From Amoebophrya sp. AT5.2 (Eukaryota; Sar; Dinophyceae; Syndiniales; Amoebophryaceae): a stretch of DNA of 29,162 nucleotides. The stretch lies in the NCBI GenBank assembly GCA_005223375.1, contig RXOD01004091.1:1-29162 (forward strand), in the 5' to 3' direction. The position numbers were made by a program, and so were the translations under genes. This document shows, piece by piece, positions 19,302-29,139 of this stretch. Under the pieces are notes generated by a model. It did no database searches, had not been told where the DNA came from, and saw only the letters and a list, made by a program, of their open reading frames with translations. Position 1 is the first letter of the stretch, and each line of letters opens with the position of its first letter.

Positions 19302-22300
19302 ATGAACGGCAACGAAGCACAGGCCGACTGGGAGATGACAGAGGAAAACGAGTACGCAAGCCCGCTGGTCGATATCAGCGGGGGCAGCCTCTACAGCGAA
19401 GCATCTCCGTTCAACCGCACCGGCAACCAGCAGATCGTTCCTTACGGAGCGAATCCCATCGCCGACGATGAAGTGCAGACTCCGAACTTTCCGAGCATCG
19501 AGGACAACGCGAATAGTCCGGTTTCCGCACTGCCGTACGGACCTGCATCTGCACGCCGCCGTGCGTCGCGGTCCCGCGGCTCTTCCACGCCCAAGTCCGA
19601 GGCCAGCTTCAATGATCCGGTGATCGAGGAGGTCTTCATCGGCACTCCTGGCGCTTCTGGCACGGAAAATACGGGTGTGGACCTGCACGCGCGCGAGACG
19701 ATTACGACTTCGATGCTGAACCAGCAGGGGACCAACATGAACCTCCAGTGCCAGATCAACATGGGCGTTGACACACTGGTGAATGATCGCGAACAGTACA
19801 AGAAGGAGCGGGACGAGATCGTTTCGGAGGTTAAGCAGGGGAAAGAACAGGTTGGCAAGGCGGCAGAGCGTGCAGTGACAAACGCGAATGAGATCAACGA
19901 GTTGAAGCAGGCGATGTCGCGGGCAGACTCGCAGTTCTCAGAGAGCGTGAAGGAGATCAAGGCGACGCTGCAATCAGAAATCGGGGGTGCACTGCAATCG
20001 CGGATGCTGGAAATGCAAGCGAAGTCTACCGCTGACCAAGAAGCGGCCACCAGACGCACCCTTGAGCTCATCGAGCAGGAGAAGCGCACGGTGAACCAGG
20101 AATCGAATCAGCGAGAGGAGCTTCGGGAGCGCCGCCGCGAGGCCGAGGGCGAGCTCATGAAGGAGCGCACCAATGAGTTGGAGAGGGCTTCCCGCCGGAA
20201 CTCTGACCAGTTGACGGCCAACGCGATGCAGATGAAGGAGCTGATGGACCTACTGCGCGAGGACAAGCGTGAACGGGAAGAGAAGGAACGGTTGCGCGAC
20301 GCACGCGACCGAGCGCACGAGCAAGGTCGAAAGGAGCAACTCGATCAGATCCGTCGACAGTTGCAGCCTGGTGCGTCTTCCCCCGGCTCTCGCACACCGC
20401 AGGAAATGAACACAGCTCCAGCGGCAAAGGTGACTGCGGCCAGCACCGCAGCTCTGCTCGGGACGCCGATCGGCGTGCCCGCTTCTGCTCACCGCGTGCC
20501 GACACCACCGAGACCGGCAGACAACAACAAGCAGCTACCGAGCGGATCGATGAATTCGCTACCCTACTCGTCAGCAACAGCCATGTGCGAGTGGCCGGGC
20601 TGCAAGTCAATCTCCAACGGCGTAGTCTGCGCGGGTTGCGGTCGACAGTTCTGTGAGTCGCATCTCGGTGTGCACACATGCGGCCTCCAGGTTCCGGTGA
20701 AGCCTGGTTTTGTGCCGCGCCACGGAATGCCAAGCGGTCACACGGGACAGGGTATTGCTCCTACTCCGAGCTTCGGGGGCAGCCCGCCCAACTCGCCGGA
20801 GTTTCAGCCGACGACCGTGCAGCCAGGAGGAATCCATCCTGCGGGCAGTTTCCTGCGTCCCAACGCGCCGGGGATGAATCCAGGCGCAGCACCCGGAGGC
20901 GGTCCTGGTGGAAACGGCGGACCACCGGGTGGTCCAGGTGGACCGGGAGGACCAGGAGGAAATCCAGATGGGTTGCAGACCTATGGCGAGTTCATGGGTT
21001 TTCGGCAAACGCGGGACCAGCAGGTGTGGATGTCTGAGTACGGCCTCATGGGCGAGATTCCGCGCATCAACATCAAGCTGGAATCCGATGCCCTGCGCGA
21101 TGGACGACGACTGGACCAGAAGGAATTAGCGAAGTTCACCTTCAACAAAGACGCGCTCGCCGACATTCAGGCGAAGGACATGCGCAACACGAAGGTCTTC
21201 GCCAACCAAATACGATTGGCAGTTGGTTCGATGATGTCGCAGGCGCCGTATTTAGAGAAGGTCCACGAGCAGTTCCTGGTGGGGAAGCTCTTGAAGCATT
21301 GTCACGATGCTAAGAGTACCGCGCTGATCAAGCAGCGGCGAATCCTTCGTGACGATGTGGAAGATTCCTACTCCTTCGAGAACTACATGAGGTCGGTCTG
21401 CGTGGAGAACCCGGCGAAAACCATCACGTTTATGGACTGCGTGAAGGACTGGAGTTTGCGAACGTGGAAGAAGCGCGGCAACGTGCCGCTACTGGACGAA
21501 GTCATTCGCGTCGAAACCACAGCCAACGACTGCGGCTTCACTCTATGCGGCGCAGCGCTGAGCCTGATGCAAAAGTTGATCGTGTGGGAGGAGATCATCT
21601 GCCGAATTGATCTTCCTGCAGGACTGGAGCGCGACATTAAGCGGCAAACCAAGCAGCCCGTCGTGATCTACGAGGAGTTGAAGGAGATCGCTGTGACCGA
21701 TCAAAACATCGTAACCCTCGACAGCCTGCGGAAGGAGGACCGCTCGATCACGACTCTCCACGAGCTGTCCGTCCAGCCGACCGTGAACGAGCTGCAGACG
21801 CTTTTCCCGGATGCCAGCGAGACCGAGATCCTCGCCCTGTATCCGAAGTTTGGTGCGCAGCGGCGGCCGAGCAATCCGACGAGCGGAGGCGCAGCTAGCG
21901 GTAAGGGAGGTTCTGCAACGACCCCGCACTTTCCCGGCAAGTGCCATCGCTGCGGAATGATTGGGCACAAGGCGCAGAACTGCCCGTCGTCCGATCGCTG
22001 CAACAAGTGCGGATCGACCGAGCACAGGAGCTTCAACTGTCCGAATGCCAACACGGGTAACGAGAAGAAACCGGAGGTGGCCCTGGCGCGCTTCGTGCGC
22101 AAGCAGAAAGGAAAAGGGAAGGGCAACGCGGACGGGAAGAAGGGGTCGATCGGGATCTATGTTTTTGCGATCAACGAAACAACGGGCGAAACCCTGGACC
22201 AAGCGCGGGTCGTGGATGGCGTGGAAACCGACACGATTGACGTGTTCTGCGACCGCTGCGAGGCACCAACGGGATCGGCGGAGCAGTCTTCTTCTTCTTC

Positions 22301-22370
22301 CTCAGCGCAAGGCGAGCAGGCGAACAACGACGAGTCGGGTCCTTTTGGCGAGGACCCGAGACGTCAATAA
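19302..22370 (+). CDS. gag: retrotransposon Gag, 1022 residues
   Basis: Gag forms the virus-like particle and packages element RNA. The ATG at 19302 is the first long-frame start after the leader (AACAAGATG). Residues of about 140-350 are highly charged and helical, probably a long coiled coil. Residues 429-461 form an AN1-like zinc finger (Cys-x4-Cys-x8-Cys-x2-Cys-x4-Cys-x2-His-x3-His-x-Cys), which is unusual in Gag. A Pro/Gly-rich stretch with GGP/GPG repeats lies near 515-560. A mostly helical region (about 575-865) is the likely capsid. Two CCHC knuckles follow at 881-894 (CHRCGMIGHKAQNC) and 900-913 (CNKCGSTEHRSFNC), then a Lys/Gly-rich tail and a poly-Ser run. At 1022 residues it is more than twice a typical copia Gag. 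Confidence 0.88.
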   Translation: MNGNEAQADWEMTEENEYASPLVDISGGSLYSEASPFNRTGNQQIVPYGANPIADDEVQTPNFPSIEDNANSPVSALPYGPASARRRASRSRGSSTPKSEASFNDPVIEEVFIGTPGASGTENTGVDLHARETITTSMLNQQGTNMNLQCQINMGVDTLVNDREQYKKERDEIVSEVKQGKEQVGKAAERAVTNANEINELKQAMSRADSQFSESVKEIKATLQSEIGGALQSRMLEMQAKSTADQEAATRRTLELIEQEKRTVNQESNQREELRERRREAEGELMKERTNELERASRRNSDQLTANAMQMKELMDLLREDKREREEKERLRDARDRAHEQGRKEQLDQIRRQLQPGASSPGSRTPQEMNTAPAAKVTAASTAALLGTPIGVPASAHRVPTPPRPADNNKQLPSGSMNSLPYSSATAMCEWPGCKSISNGVVCAGCGRQFCESHLGVHTCGLQVPVKPGFVPRHGMPSGHTGQGIAPTPSFGGSPPNSPEFQPTTVQPGGIHPAGSFLRPNAPGMNPGAAPGGGPGGNGGPPGGPGGPGGPGGNPDGLQTYGEFMGFRQTRDQQVWMSEYGLMGEIPRINIKLESDALRDGRRLDQKELAKFTFNKDALADIQAKDMRNTKVFANQIRLAVGSMMSQAPYLEKVHEQFLVGKLLKHCHDAKSTALIKQRRILRDDVEDSYSFENYMRSVCVENPAKTITFMDCVKDWSLRTWKKRGNVPLLDEVIRVETTANDCGFTLCGAALSLMQKLIVWEEIICRIDLPAGLERDIKRQTKQPVVIYEELKEIAVTDQNIVTLDSLRKEDRSITTLHELSVQPTVNELQTLFPDASETEILALYPKFGAQRRPSNPTSGGAASGKGGSATTPHFPGKCHRCGMIGHKAQNCPSSDRCNKCGSTEHRSFNCPNANTGNEKKPEVALARFVRKQKGKGKGNADGKKGSIGIYVFAINETTGETLDQARVVDGVETDTIDVFCDRCEAPTGSAEQSSSSSSAQGEQANNDESGPFGEDPRRQ

Positions 22371-25300
22371 ACTCGATCAAACTATCAGTGAGGAAGATCG
22401 ACGCTTTTCGTGTGGTGCCCGTGCACCCGGACTACAAATTGACGTGGCGAAAGCGCAGATCAGAGGTTGGCACGGGGTTCAACCGTGAAAACTTCGATTC
22501 CATCATGATGGGACAGGCGATTGTGGAATTTTGGTTGCAGTTCGGACTGCGACTACCGGAGTCGAAAATTAAACAATCGGCCCACACGGCTGGAGGCGAG
22601 GTTTTCATAGACGGCACGGTGATGGTGGTCTTCAGGAACGAGAGGCTGAAGATCTCCGGGGTGGCCGAACTGATAGCGATCGATGACACTTCTTGGAAAG
22701 GGAGAGGTGCCAGCAGTTTATTGGGAATGAGGTTGAAGAACAAGCTCCCCATCCACACGGTGGGGTCGCAAACGAGTCCACGGGCGCTGTGTCATGGACA
22801 GAGGATCGAACTAGAAGATGATAAGTATCACGTGGAGCTGTTCGCAGACGTGACGGAGGAATTTGCGCGCGAGGTGCAGCGATTCGCCAAGGAGAATCGC
22901 GACTGGTCGCTTGAGCAGGCGGCGTTTGCAGCTGATCCTGCGTGGCATCAGGGGAGCGTACCGCTGAGCGCCGAGGAAAAGTTTTTGTTCCGGGAGGAAG
23001 GCGAGGTAGCATGCAAAACGGATGTGCAGAAGGTCTCCGTAACAGTTGAAGAGCAGGTCAGCAACGACAAATTTGAGCTGAAGTTCCGGAGCTCCAATTC
23101 GGAACCGCCTTCGCTGGTGCATGCCTACCGGCGCGTGCTGTACGGGGTCTCACGCATGCCTGCAAATCGAGTGGGGAAGTTTCCAGATGCGCGTGCAGCG
23201 ACGCGGGTGGTGCGCGACCTGGACCAACCCTTCGGCGGGTATCGCGAGATCGATTACACCTTTCAGGACAAGAATACTTTCCTCATCAACAGACCGCTCG
23301 ACCGCGTCCGCAGCATCGTCGTCGACTACTTTTTCGAGCGAGAGGAAACAGGTTCGAAACCGGTGGGACCACCGTTCCTCTTTGGGATTCCAGTGACGGA
23401 AGAATATTTCGAGCCGCCTCTTAACGAAAGGTTCTACGTGATGCTGCGCCCACCAATTTCCTACAGCGGGGTGCGGGTGATTTCGCTGCAGCGGGGCGAC
23501 GAGGTGCCGGGAACACTTTCGCAGAAGTACCGGCTACACCACGTTCCAGACGAGTTTACGAGGTGTCCTCCGTCCGCTAGCGGTAACGCCGAAGAGCTGG
23601 ACCCCTCGCCGTTGAAGGAGTTCGAGGGCCTGTGGTGTGGAATAGCCAAGTGCGTGGTCGATCGAGTACGAGCCGTCCCTGCATGCGACAACTTCAGGCG
23701 TGAAATCGACAAGACGATTTCGACGAAGGGACTGGTCGCGGTCATCGTTGGTGACGGAATTCTCGACAGTGTCGCCATTGCCGAGTCACTGAAGGACAAG
23801 GTGCACAAGAACAGGGTACGCCACTGCTCTTTGACGTGGAACGCCGACCTTCGACTAAAGCGGATCACGTGCTCTGGGGAGCTCGTGTCATACGGGGTGA
23901 CCGAGCGTACCGACGCGGAACTAAAATTCGACTTTCTCAATCGCTGCTGCCGCAAGGACCCGCGGTTCGGGCTGTCCCGCAGACAGCTCGTGGCTTTTGG
24001 GATTGCAAAGGCGATAGCGCGTCGGACGGGTGAGCGGGGCATGACGAAAACGGAGCTGATGCTCGAGAGCGCGAAACAGTTGAAACGGTTCCGGTACGAA
24101 GACCTCGAGAAGGCGTGTGAGGCCGTCATGCTCACTAGTACGCGGCACTTTCGTTATTCCGCGAACCCTCTACGAATGGTGAGAGGTACGTGGCTCGGTG
24201 TGGACGTCCGCGCGGTGGCGAAACTCGACACAACGTTCCTGATGGAACCGTGGTCGGACGTCGGTCTTGCAGTGGTTAACGTCATCAATTGCTTCGACAA
24301 GCAGGCGTATGGCGAGCTCGTGGGGGCGAAACGCATCGTCGCGAAACTGGATGACGAGGCGAAGAAGGCGGTGGATGCGGTGATGCCGGGCGTCGACCCG
24401 AATGTCGGGCACCCGACTGGAGCAGACGTTACCAAGGTGGCCACGATGGCTATGATGCTCCGCATCATCTTGGTGCTGCTGGTCGTGGACCCGGGGCCAG
24501 AGAACATCGTGCGCGCGCTGGCTTTGTTGATGCTGGGAGCAGGTCTCCGGTTGCGGGTGACGTCAGGAAATTCGGCGCGTATGATGGCGATGATCGAACG
24601 GCTTCAGTTAACGCTGAAGACACAATTAGAGTCGTATCGCCACGACCCCTACCTTTCCAAACTCCAGCTCGCGGCGCAGGTTATTCTCTGCCATATGGTT
24701 CGCAACGAGCGGATTCGCCAGAGTTTGCGGCGCAGCACGGACCCGGAGTCTTACGCCATCGAGATGCGGGCGTCCCTGCCGCTTACCACGCCGGAGTCGG
24801 ATTCGTTTGTTTTCTGGGACGAAGAAAGCGGGCAGCTGACGAATACGAATGGCGACACCGTGGCGGCGGACGCGCAGGCGGTGGAGCGCGCCCGAATTCA
24901 TCTCGGGCAGCAGACTATCGACCCGGAGTTCCGGTCCAAGATGGCGAAGTTGAAGGATCAACTGGAGAAGGACATTTCGGAAAAAGAATCGCTGTGCGAG
25001 GGGGATCTGGTGAGGTACATGACCAAGGATGGTGGGAAGGAGCCAGCGACTGTCATGAATCCAGTACCAGACAAAGAGGGACGTGTAGCAGTGCGGCCAT
25101 TGGGAGCGGCGTCGAAAACGTTGCTGTGCGCACGACGCTTCGTTCATCGGTGCGTCGACACGGACCTCAGCTACGTCGTTCCGCCAGATACGGTCGAGAT
25201 TACTGAATTAGATCTCCCGTACCTCCCCACGCTACTGCAGCAAATCGAGAAGGGCGAGCACGTGGCGCGCGTCACGGGGCCATTCGTCATGAAGATTTGT

Positions 25301-28300
25301 TCGGATTGCGGGGAGAGGCGCGCGGTGCATCCGAAGTATGCCAAGATGTCGCAGATGATACGCTGCCGCGATTTTCGCGAAGTCATCTGTGGGGATCTTT
25401 CCGATGATATTTTGGAAGCCAATGCCGGGTGGATCCCGCCACGAGTTCCGAAGGAAGGCTATCAGCCATCTAAATGGTTGGTGCCAATGGAGCCGGACGA
25501 CGGACCAGAGCGGCTGAGCGAGGAACGACGGCGCGTGCAGTTCGACGCAGATCCGGAAGTGCGGGTGTACGACCCAGCTGCGCCTGAGGTTCCGGCGTAC
25601 GACCCGGCGGCACCTGCGTTCCCGGAAGAACAGGAAGACGAGGACGACCTGTTGGCCGACGAGATTGTTGCGCCCGGACTAGAACCTGCTGAAGATGTTG
25701 AGAACGAGGAGGGCGTGGCACCCATGGAGATTATGGGTTTGGACGCTGCCAGCGAACAGCGGGAGTTGAGGCAGATGCCCGAGCCGCACGTGTTCAATTT
25801 GAGCGTGCAGGACCTCAGCGACGTCTTCGAAGAACAGCAGATTCGGGTGAACGCGATGCAGCTGGCCGGGAACGCCGCGAACGTTGCAAAGCTAACCAGC
25901 GAGGAGCCGCTCACCTTCCGGGACGGACGCGTGGACTGGGACGATCCCACCATCTCGGAGATGAAGGCGGAACCGAACATGAAGCGGTTCGAGAAGGTGA
26001 GGCAGTGGATCGTGGACGATTCCATTTTTGTTCCGTCCTTCCAGAGTCGAGAGCCGGATCCTCTTGCTGCCGCGATAGTCGACGCGTACGACCAGACAGG
26101 TGGACCCAACGTTGCAGACGACCATTGGGACCTGTTTACGGCGTGCATCAAGAGGGAGCGGTGCTGGTTTCTGGACAATGTTACCACGGTGTGGGGCGAA
26201 TCGGAAGTGAAGCGTTTATCGCCTACCAACGTGGTGGGTGACCATCCTGAGCGCCGGGCCTTCGTCGCGTACATTCACAAGTTGGGCGAAAGCCATTTCT
26301 GCTGGTCGCGGTCTTCGGCGAGCGCGTACGGGGCGGTGCGCTTTGAGTTGGATGGCAGGGAACCAACCTGCGAAGATTCTCCGAACGACAGGATCTTCAA
26401 CATCTACCGGCACGGCTTTACTGCCGGAATGCGCAAGAAGCTCCGGAAGGGTAATAAACTACCGGACTACGTGCCCGAAGACATGATTCGCGGGAAACTG
26501 GCGTTGACGCAGTACATGGTGAACGCTATCGTGAAGGAGTTGCGGGGGACCATCACGGGGACTTCGTCGGACGGGGTTCCATGTGTTATCGTGGCCGGTG
26601 AGGCTGAGCAAGCGGCAGAGGCAGCTGGAGTGCTGCATTCAGGTGAGCCGCCGCTGACGTCTCGTTTCCTCTTCGACATTAAGTACTTCGCGCTCATTTT
26701 CGTGATCCTCAAGTGTCGTTGGGCTCCCGGTGGCCACTTGTCGAGCAAGGAAAGGCTCGAGCTGTCGGAAAACGGGTCACCAACACCAACGTCCTTGGAG
26801 GTGAAGATCGGAATTTTCTCCGGTAACGCGATGCGGGTGCCGAGACCGTGGAAGGCCGACGTGCCGCGCGCATTCAACGACAGTATCCGGTATGCAGTTT
26901 TTGAGCGACCTCGGACGAAGATTACTCACCGAGGAGCCTGCCTCGACGCTGTGATCGAAGAGGCGATGGCGCAGTTCCGGGAGATCGAGGGGATCCCTAT
27001 CGATTTCGACAGTGTCTTCGTGATGAACGTGGCGCAGTACGGGAGCCTCGAAGGGGCTGTGGTGTTCTGGCTGTCGAATCGGTACAAATTCCGGAAGAAC
27101 AAGATCATGCCGTCGTTGAGTTCGCCGTGCGTGTTCCGGATCCACGACAAGCTTGGGGACTTGATCTCGACGATGGTCGAGTTCGTGGACGACTTCATCG
27201 GGATGACGGAAGCTGCTGAGTACGCGTGGATGGTAACCAAGTTGGGGCAGATCTACCCGCGGTTGACGCCGGACCTGATTGAACCCATCACGGACGAACC
27301 GAGCACGGTCATCGGGCGCGAGATCTCGTTCCACGTGGTCCCAGCAGAGAAAGCACCAGACGGCCGGCCGGAGATCTACATGCAGGTAGACTGTCGCAAC
27401 AAAGTAGGGGATCTGAGCAGGTGGGAGTCCGACGACGAGGTCGCAAAGCGAAAAGGGGACCTCGACCGCTTGCTCTCCCGCAGCGAGATCGAACGACTTC
27501 GCAGCGTGCGCGGGGAGTGCCTCTACTGCGTAACCGACTGGCGGCCGGACTGCATGTACGCCTCCAAAGTGATCAACTTCGGCAGTGACGAAACCCGCAC
27601 AGTGCGCTACGCGGCCCGGCAAAATTTGGTGGTGGACCTGTTGAAGCAGCACCAGACTTTGGGGATTAAGTTCCGGCTAGACTTGGGGATGAAGAATTTG
27701 ATTTTCATCTTGCTGGTGGATGCCGGCTTCCAGGCCCGCCCGCACAAGGGCAAAACCGAGAAGGACCCGGCCGGGACGCTGCTGCGAAACCGGGGTGTTC
27801 TGGAATTGCTGGAGAAAGAGTCGCAGGCCTACTCGGACGCGAAGCTGACGAATATGCGGGCAATGACTGCGTATGGGCTGTTCGTCACGTCCGAGGACGA
27901 GTTCAAGAAGTCCGCCAGTGAAAAGTCGCCGATGCGAGGGACGCTGCTCGATCACGGTCTGGAGCACTCGGACGACTTGGCTACTTCTTCAGGAAGTGGC
28001 GAAATGGGCGGGTACCTGCAGGGCATCGAGCACACGGAAATTACGAAGCGCAAGCTGCAGGACGTGGTGAACTCGGACGCGTGGGCCGGCGTCGAGCGAC
28101 GGAAGAAAAAAGAGGATCTCACCTGGGACGAGGAGCCAGAGGACAAGGAGGTGGTGCTAAGTGAGGATCCGGGCTTGATCCTGGACCTGGCCACGGCCAC
28201 GGAATTGGACCTCCTGGACTCCGAGGTGGTGATCCGTCGGACGCTGTCGCGGTCGATTGCGATAAAGGGAGAGTTTAGGTTTTTTAGTAATAGCGCAAGA

Positions 28301-28570
28301 GTGCGAGCACATTACAGAAATTCAATGCGGAGAATGATACATATAACTGATAAGTTAAACACAATCGACGCGGTCACGAAATATCATCCCGCCGACAACG
28401 AGAAGATGTTCTACCTGCGGGAGATGATGGCCGGACGGTTTCACTGGTATAAACCAGGAGACAAGAAACAGGTTGACCAAGGGGGGGTCTTCGGTGTGCT
28501 CCGGGAGAATACCCGAGAATGTGGGGCCGATCCAAGGGCCAGGAAGCCAGCACTATTAGGAATGAGTTAG
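22241..28570 (+). CDS. pol: retrotransposon Pol: integrase, reverse transcriptase, RNase H
   Basis: The frame is open from 22241 (after TGA 22238) to TAG 28570 and overlaps gag by about 130 bases in the -1 frame. No ATG lies near its start, so expression as a Gag-Pol frameshift product is likely. Residues below are counted from 22388. Residues 1-560 are unrecognised. The integrase core has D614 (LDTTF), D701 (VVDPGPEN) and E737 (MIERLQLTLK), exactly DD35E. An integrase C-terminal-like GDLVRY segment lies near 872-907. A four-Cys module spans 971-1001. An acidic linker with DPAAP repeats lies near 1060-1130. Reverse transcriptase follows: D1491 in ADVPRAF, a YGSLEGA box like YGLKQA, and FVDD at 1599-1602. 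Then come a CLYCVTDWRPDCMYA segment and the RNase H-like D1778 (LLVDAG). The ending NTIDAVTKYHPADN resembles the copia C-terminus. No D-S/T-G-A protease motif or HHCC finger was found. Confidence 0.88.
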   Translation, partial: RVLRPLRGTNGIGGAVFFFFLSARRAGEQRRVGSFWRGPETSINSIKLSVRKIDAFRVVPVHPDYKLTWRKRRSEVGTGFNRENFDSIMMGQAIVEFWLQFGLRLPESKIKQSAHTAGGEVFIDGTVMVVFRNERLKISGVAELIAIDDTSWKGRGASSLLGMRLKNKLPIHTVGSQTSPRALCHGQRIELEDDKYHVELFADVTEEFAREVQRFAKENRDWSLEQAAFAADPAWHQGSVPLSAEEKFLFREEGEVACKTDVQKVSVTVEEQVSNDKFELKFRSSNSEPPSLVHAYRRVLYGVSRMPANRVGKFPDARAATRVVRDLDQPFGGYREIDYTFQDKNTFLINRPLDRVRSIVVDYFFEREETGSKPVGPPFLFGIPVTEEYFEPPLNERFYVMLRPPISYSGVRVISLQRGDEVPGTLSQKYRLHHVPDEFTRCPPSASGNAEELDPSPLKEFEGLWCGIAKCVVDRVRAVPACDNFRREIDKTISTKGLVAVIVGDGILDSVAIAESLKDKVHKNRVRHCSLTWNADLRLKRITCSGELVSYGVTERTDAELKFDFLNRCCRKDPRFGLSRRQLVAFGIAKAIARRTGERGMTKTELMLESAKQLKRFRYEDLEKACEAVMLTSTRHFRYSANPLRMVRGTWLGVDVRAVAKLDTTFLMEPWSDVGLAVVNVINCFDKQAYGELVGAKRIVAKLDDEAKKAVDAVMPGVDPNVGHPTGADVTKVATMAMMLRIILVLLVVDPGPENIVRALALLMLGAGLRLRVTSGNSARMMAMIERLQLTLKTQLESYRHDPYLSKLQLAAQVILCHMVRNERIRQSLRRSTDPESYAIEMRASLPLTTPESDSFVFWDEESGQLTNTNGDTVAADAQAVERARIHLGQQTIDPEFRSKMAKLKDQLEKDISEKESLCEGDLVRYMTKDGGKEPATVMNPVPDKEGRVAVRPLGAASKTLLCARRFVHRCVDTDLSYVVPPDTVEITELDLPYLPTLLQQIEKGEHVARVTGPFVMKICSDCGERRAVHPKYAKMSQMIRCRDFREVICGDLSDDILEANAGWIPPRVPKEGYQPSKWLVPMEPDDGPERLSEERRRVQFDADPEVRVYDPAAPEVPAYDPAAPAFPEEQEDEDDLLADEIVAPGLEPAEDVENEEGVAPMEIMGLDAASEQRELRQMPEPHVFNLSVQDLSDVFEEQQIRVNAMQLAGNAANVAKLTSEEPLTFRDGRVDWDDPTISEMKAEPNMKRFEKVRQWIVDDSIFVPSFQSREPDPLAAAIVDAYDQTGGPNVADDHWDLFTACIKRERCWFLDNVTTVWGESEVKRLSPTNVVGDHPERRAFVAYIHKLGESHFCWSRSSASAYGAVRFELDGREPTCEDSPNDRIFNIYRHGFTAGMRKKLRKGNKLPDYVPEDMIRGKLALTQYMVNAIVKELRGTITGTSSDGVPCVIVAGEAEQAAEAAGVLHSGEPPLTSRFLFDIKYFALIFVILKCRWAPGGHLSSKERLELSENGSPTPTSLEVKIGIFSGNAMRVPRPWKADVPRAFNDSIRYAVFERPRTKITHRGACLDAVIEEAMAQFREIEGIPIDFDSVFVMNVAQYGSLEGAVVFWLSNRYKFRKNKIMPSLSSPCVFRIHDKLGDLISTMVEFVDDFIGMTEAAEYAWMVTKLGQIYPRLTPDLIEPITDEPSTVIGREISFHVVPAEKAPDGRPEIYMQVDCRNKVGDLSRWESDDEVAKRKGDLDRLLSRSEIERLRSVRGECLYCVTDWRPDCMYASKVINFGSDETRTVRYAARQNLVVDLLKQHQTLGIKFRLDLGMKNLIFILLVDAGFQARPHKGKTEKDPAGTLLRNRGVLELLEKESQAYSDAKLTNMRAMTAYGLFVTSEDEFKKSASEKSPMRGTLLDHGLEHSDDLATSSGSGEMGGYLQGIEHTEITKRKLQDVVNSDAWAGVERRKKKEDLTWDEEPEDKEVVLSEDPGLILDLATATELDLLDSEVVIRRTLSRSIAIKGEFRFFSNSARVRAHYRNSMRRMIHITDKLNTIDAVTKYHPADNEKMFYLREMMAGRFHWYKPGDKKQVDQGGVFGVLRENTRECGADPRARKPALLGMS
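22335..22359 (+). promoter_or_regulatory. hairpin in the gag-pol overlap, candidate frameshift stimulator
   Basis: TCGGGTCCT (22335-22343) and AGGACCCGA (22351-22359) are perfectly complementary over 9 bases with a 7-base loop. The stem ends nine bases before the gag TAA (22368-22370), inside the stretch where gag and the -1 pol frame are both open. No textbook X-XXY-YYZ slippery heptamer precedes it; AACAAC at 22323-22328 is the nearest repetitive site. Confidence 0.5.
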
Positions 28571-29130
28571 TGTTTTGATTTGTATAATATTTTGTTTGAG
28601 TCACTGAATGAAGGTAAGGCAATATGTTGCAGTTGTCAAATTTGGAATTAAGTTGTGTAAGTAAAATTTCCACTTCAAATTCATCATTTGGAAGTTATAG
28701 TCGGGGCGAATAAATTGTACTACTCTTCATGCACAAGTCGAAAGTAATAATCTATTCTTGCATCTTGCATCACATATAGTTCCAATTATTTTTGGTTTTC
28801 TTCATGGGGAGTTAAACACTTGACGACGATCATAGTGATTGAATTTTGAAATTGAAGGATCTATGCAGTTCCCACTTGCATCAACAAAATTATTGATTGA
28901 ATAACTTATTCATAGATCTTCATGATCGAAACGATTCAGGTAGCGGTAAAGGGCAGCGGCAACGTGGTCGTGCCTCGCAAATTCAAAGCTTCTATCAACG
29001 TGGATAATAAGCTTTACTTTTTTCTAGTCATGAAAACTAGATTCCTTCGTGTAATTTTAATTAGATTCTGAACAACGTGGTTTAGGACTGATTAGTGTTT
29101 TTATCTTCTCAGTCTCAACACTCCTTTTCT
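28571..29130 (+). other. retrotransposon 3' untranslated region
   Basis: About 560 bases of very AT-rich sequence between the pol stop and the purine run before the right LTR. No open frame or repeat of note was seen. The base composition contrasts sharply with the GC-rich gag and pol. Confidence 0.7.
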
Positions 29131-29139
29131 GGGGGGAAC
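29131..29139 (+). other. polypurine tract
   Basis: GGGGGGAAC lies directly before the right LTR start TGTGAG. A purine run at this place primes plus-strand DNA synthesis in LTR elements. It is short (eight purines) but correctly positioned. Confidence 0.65.
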
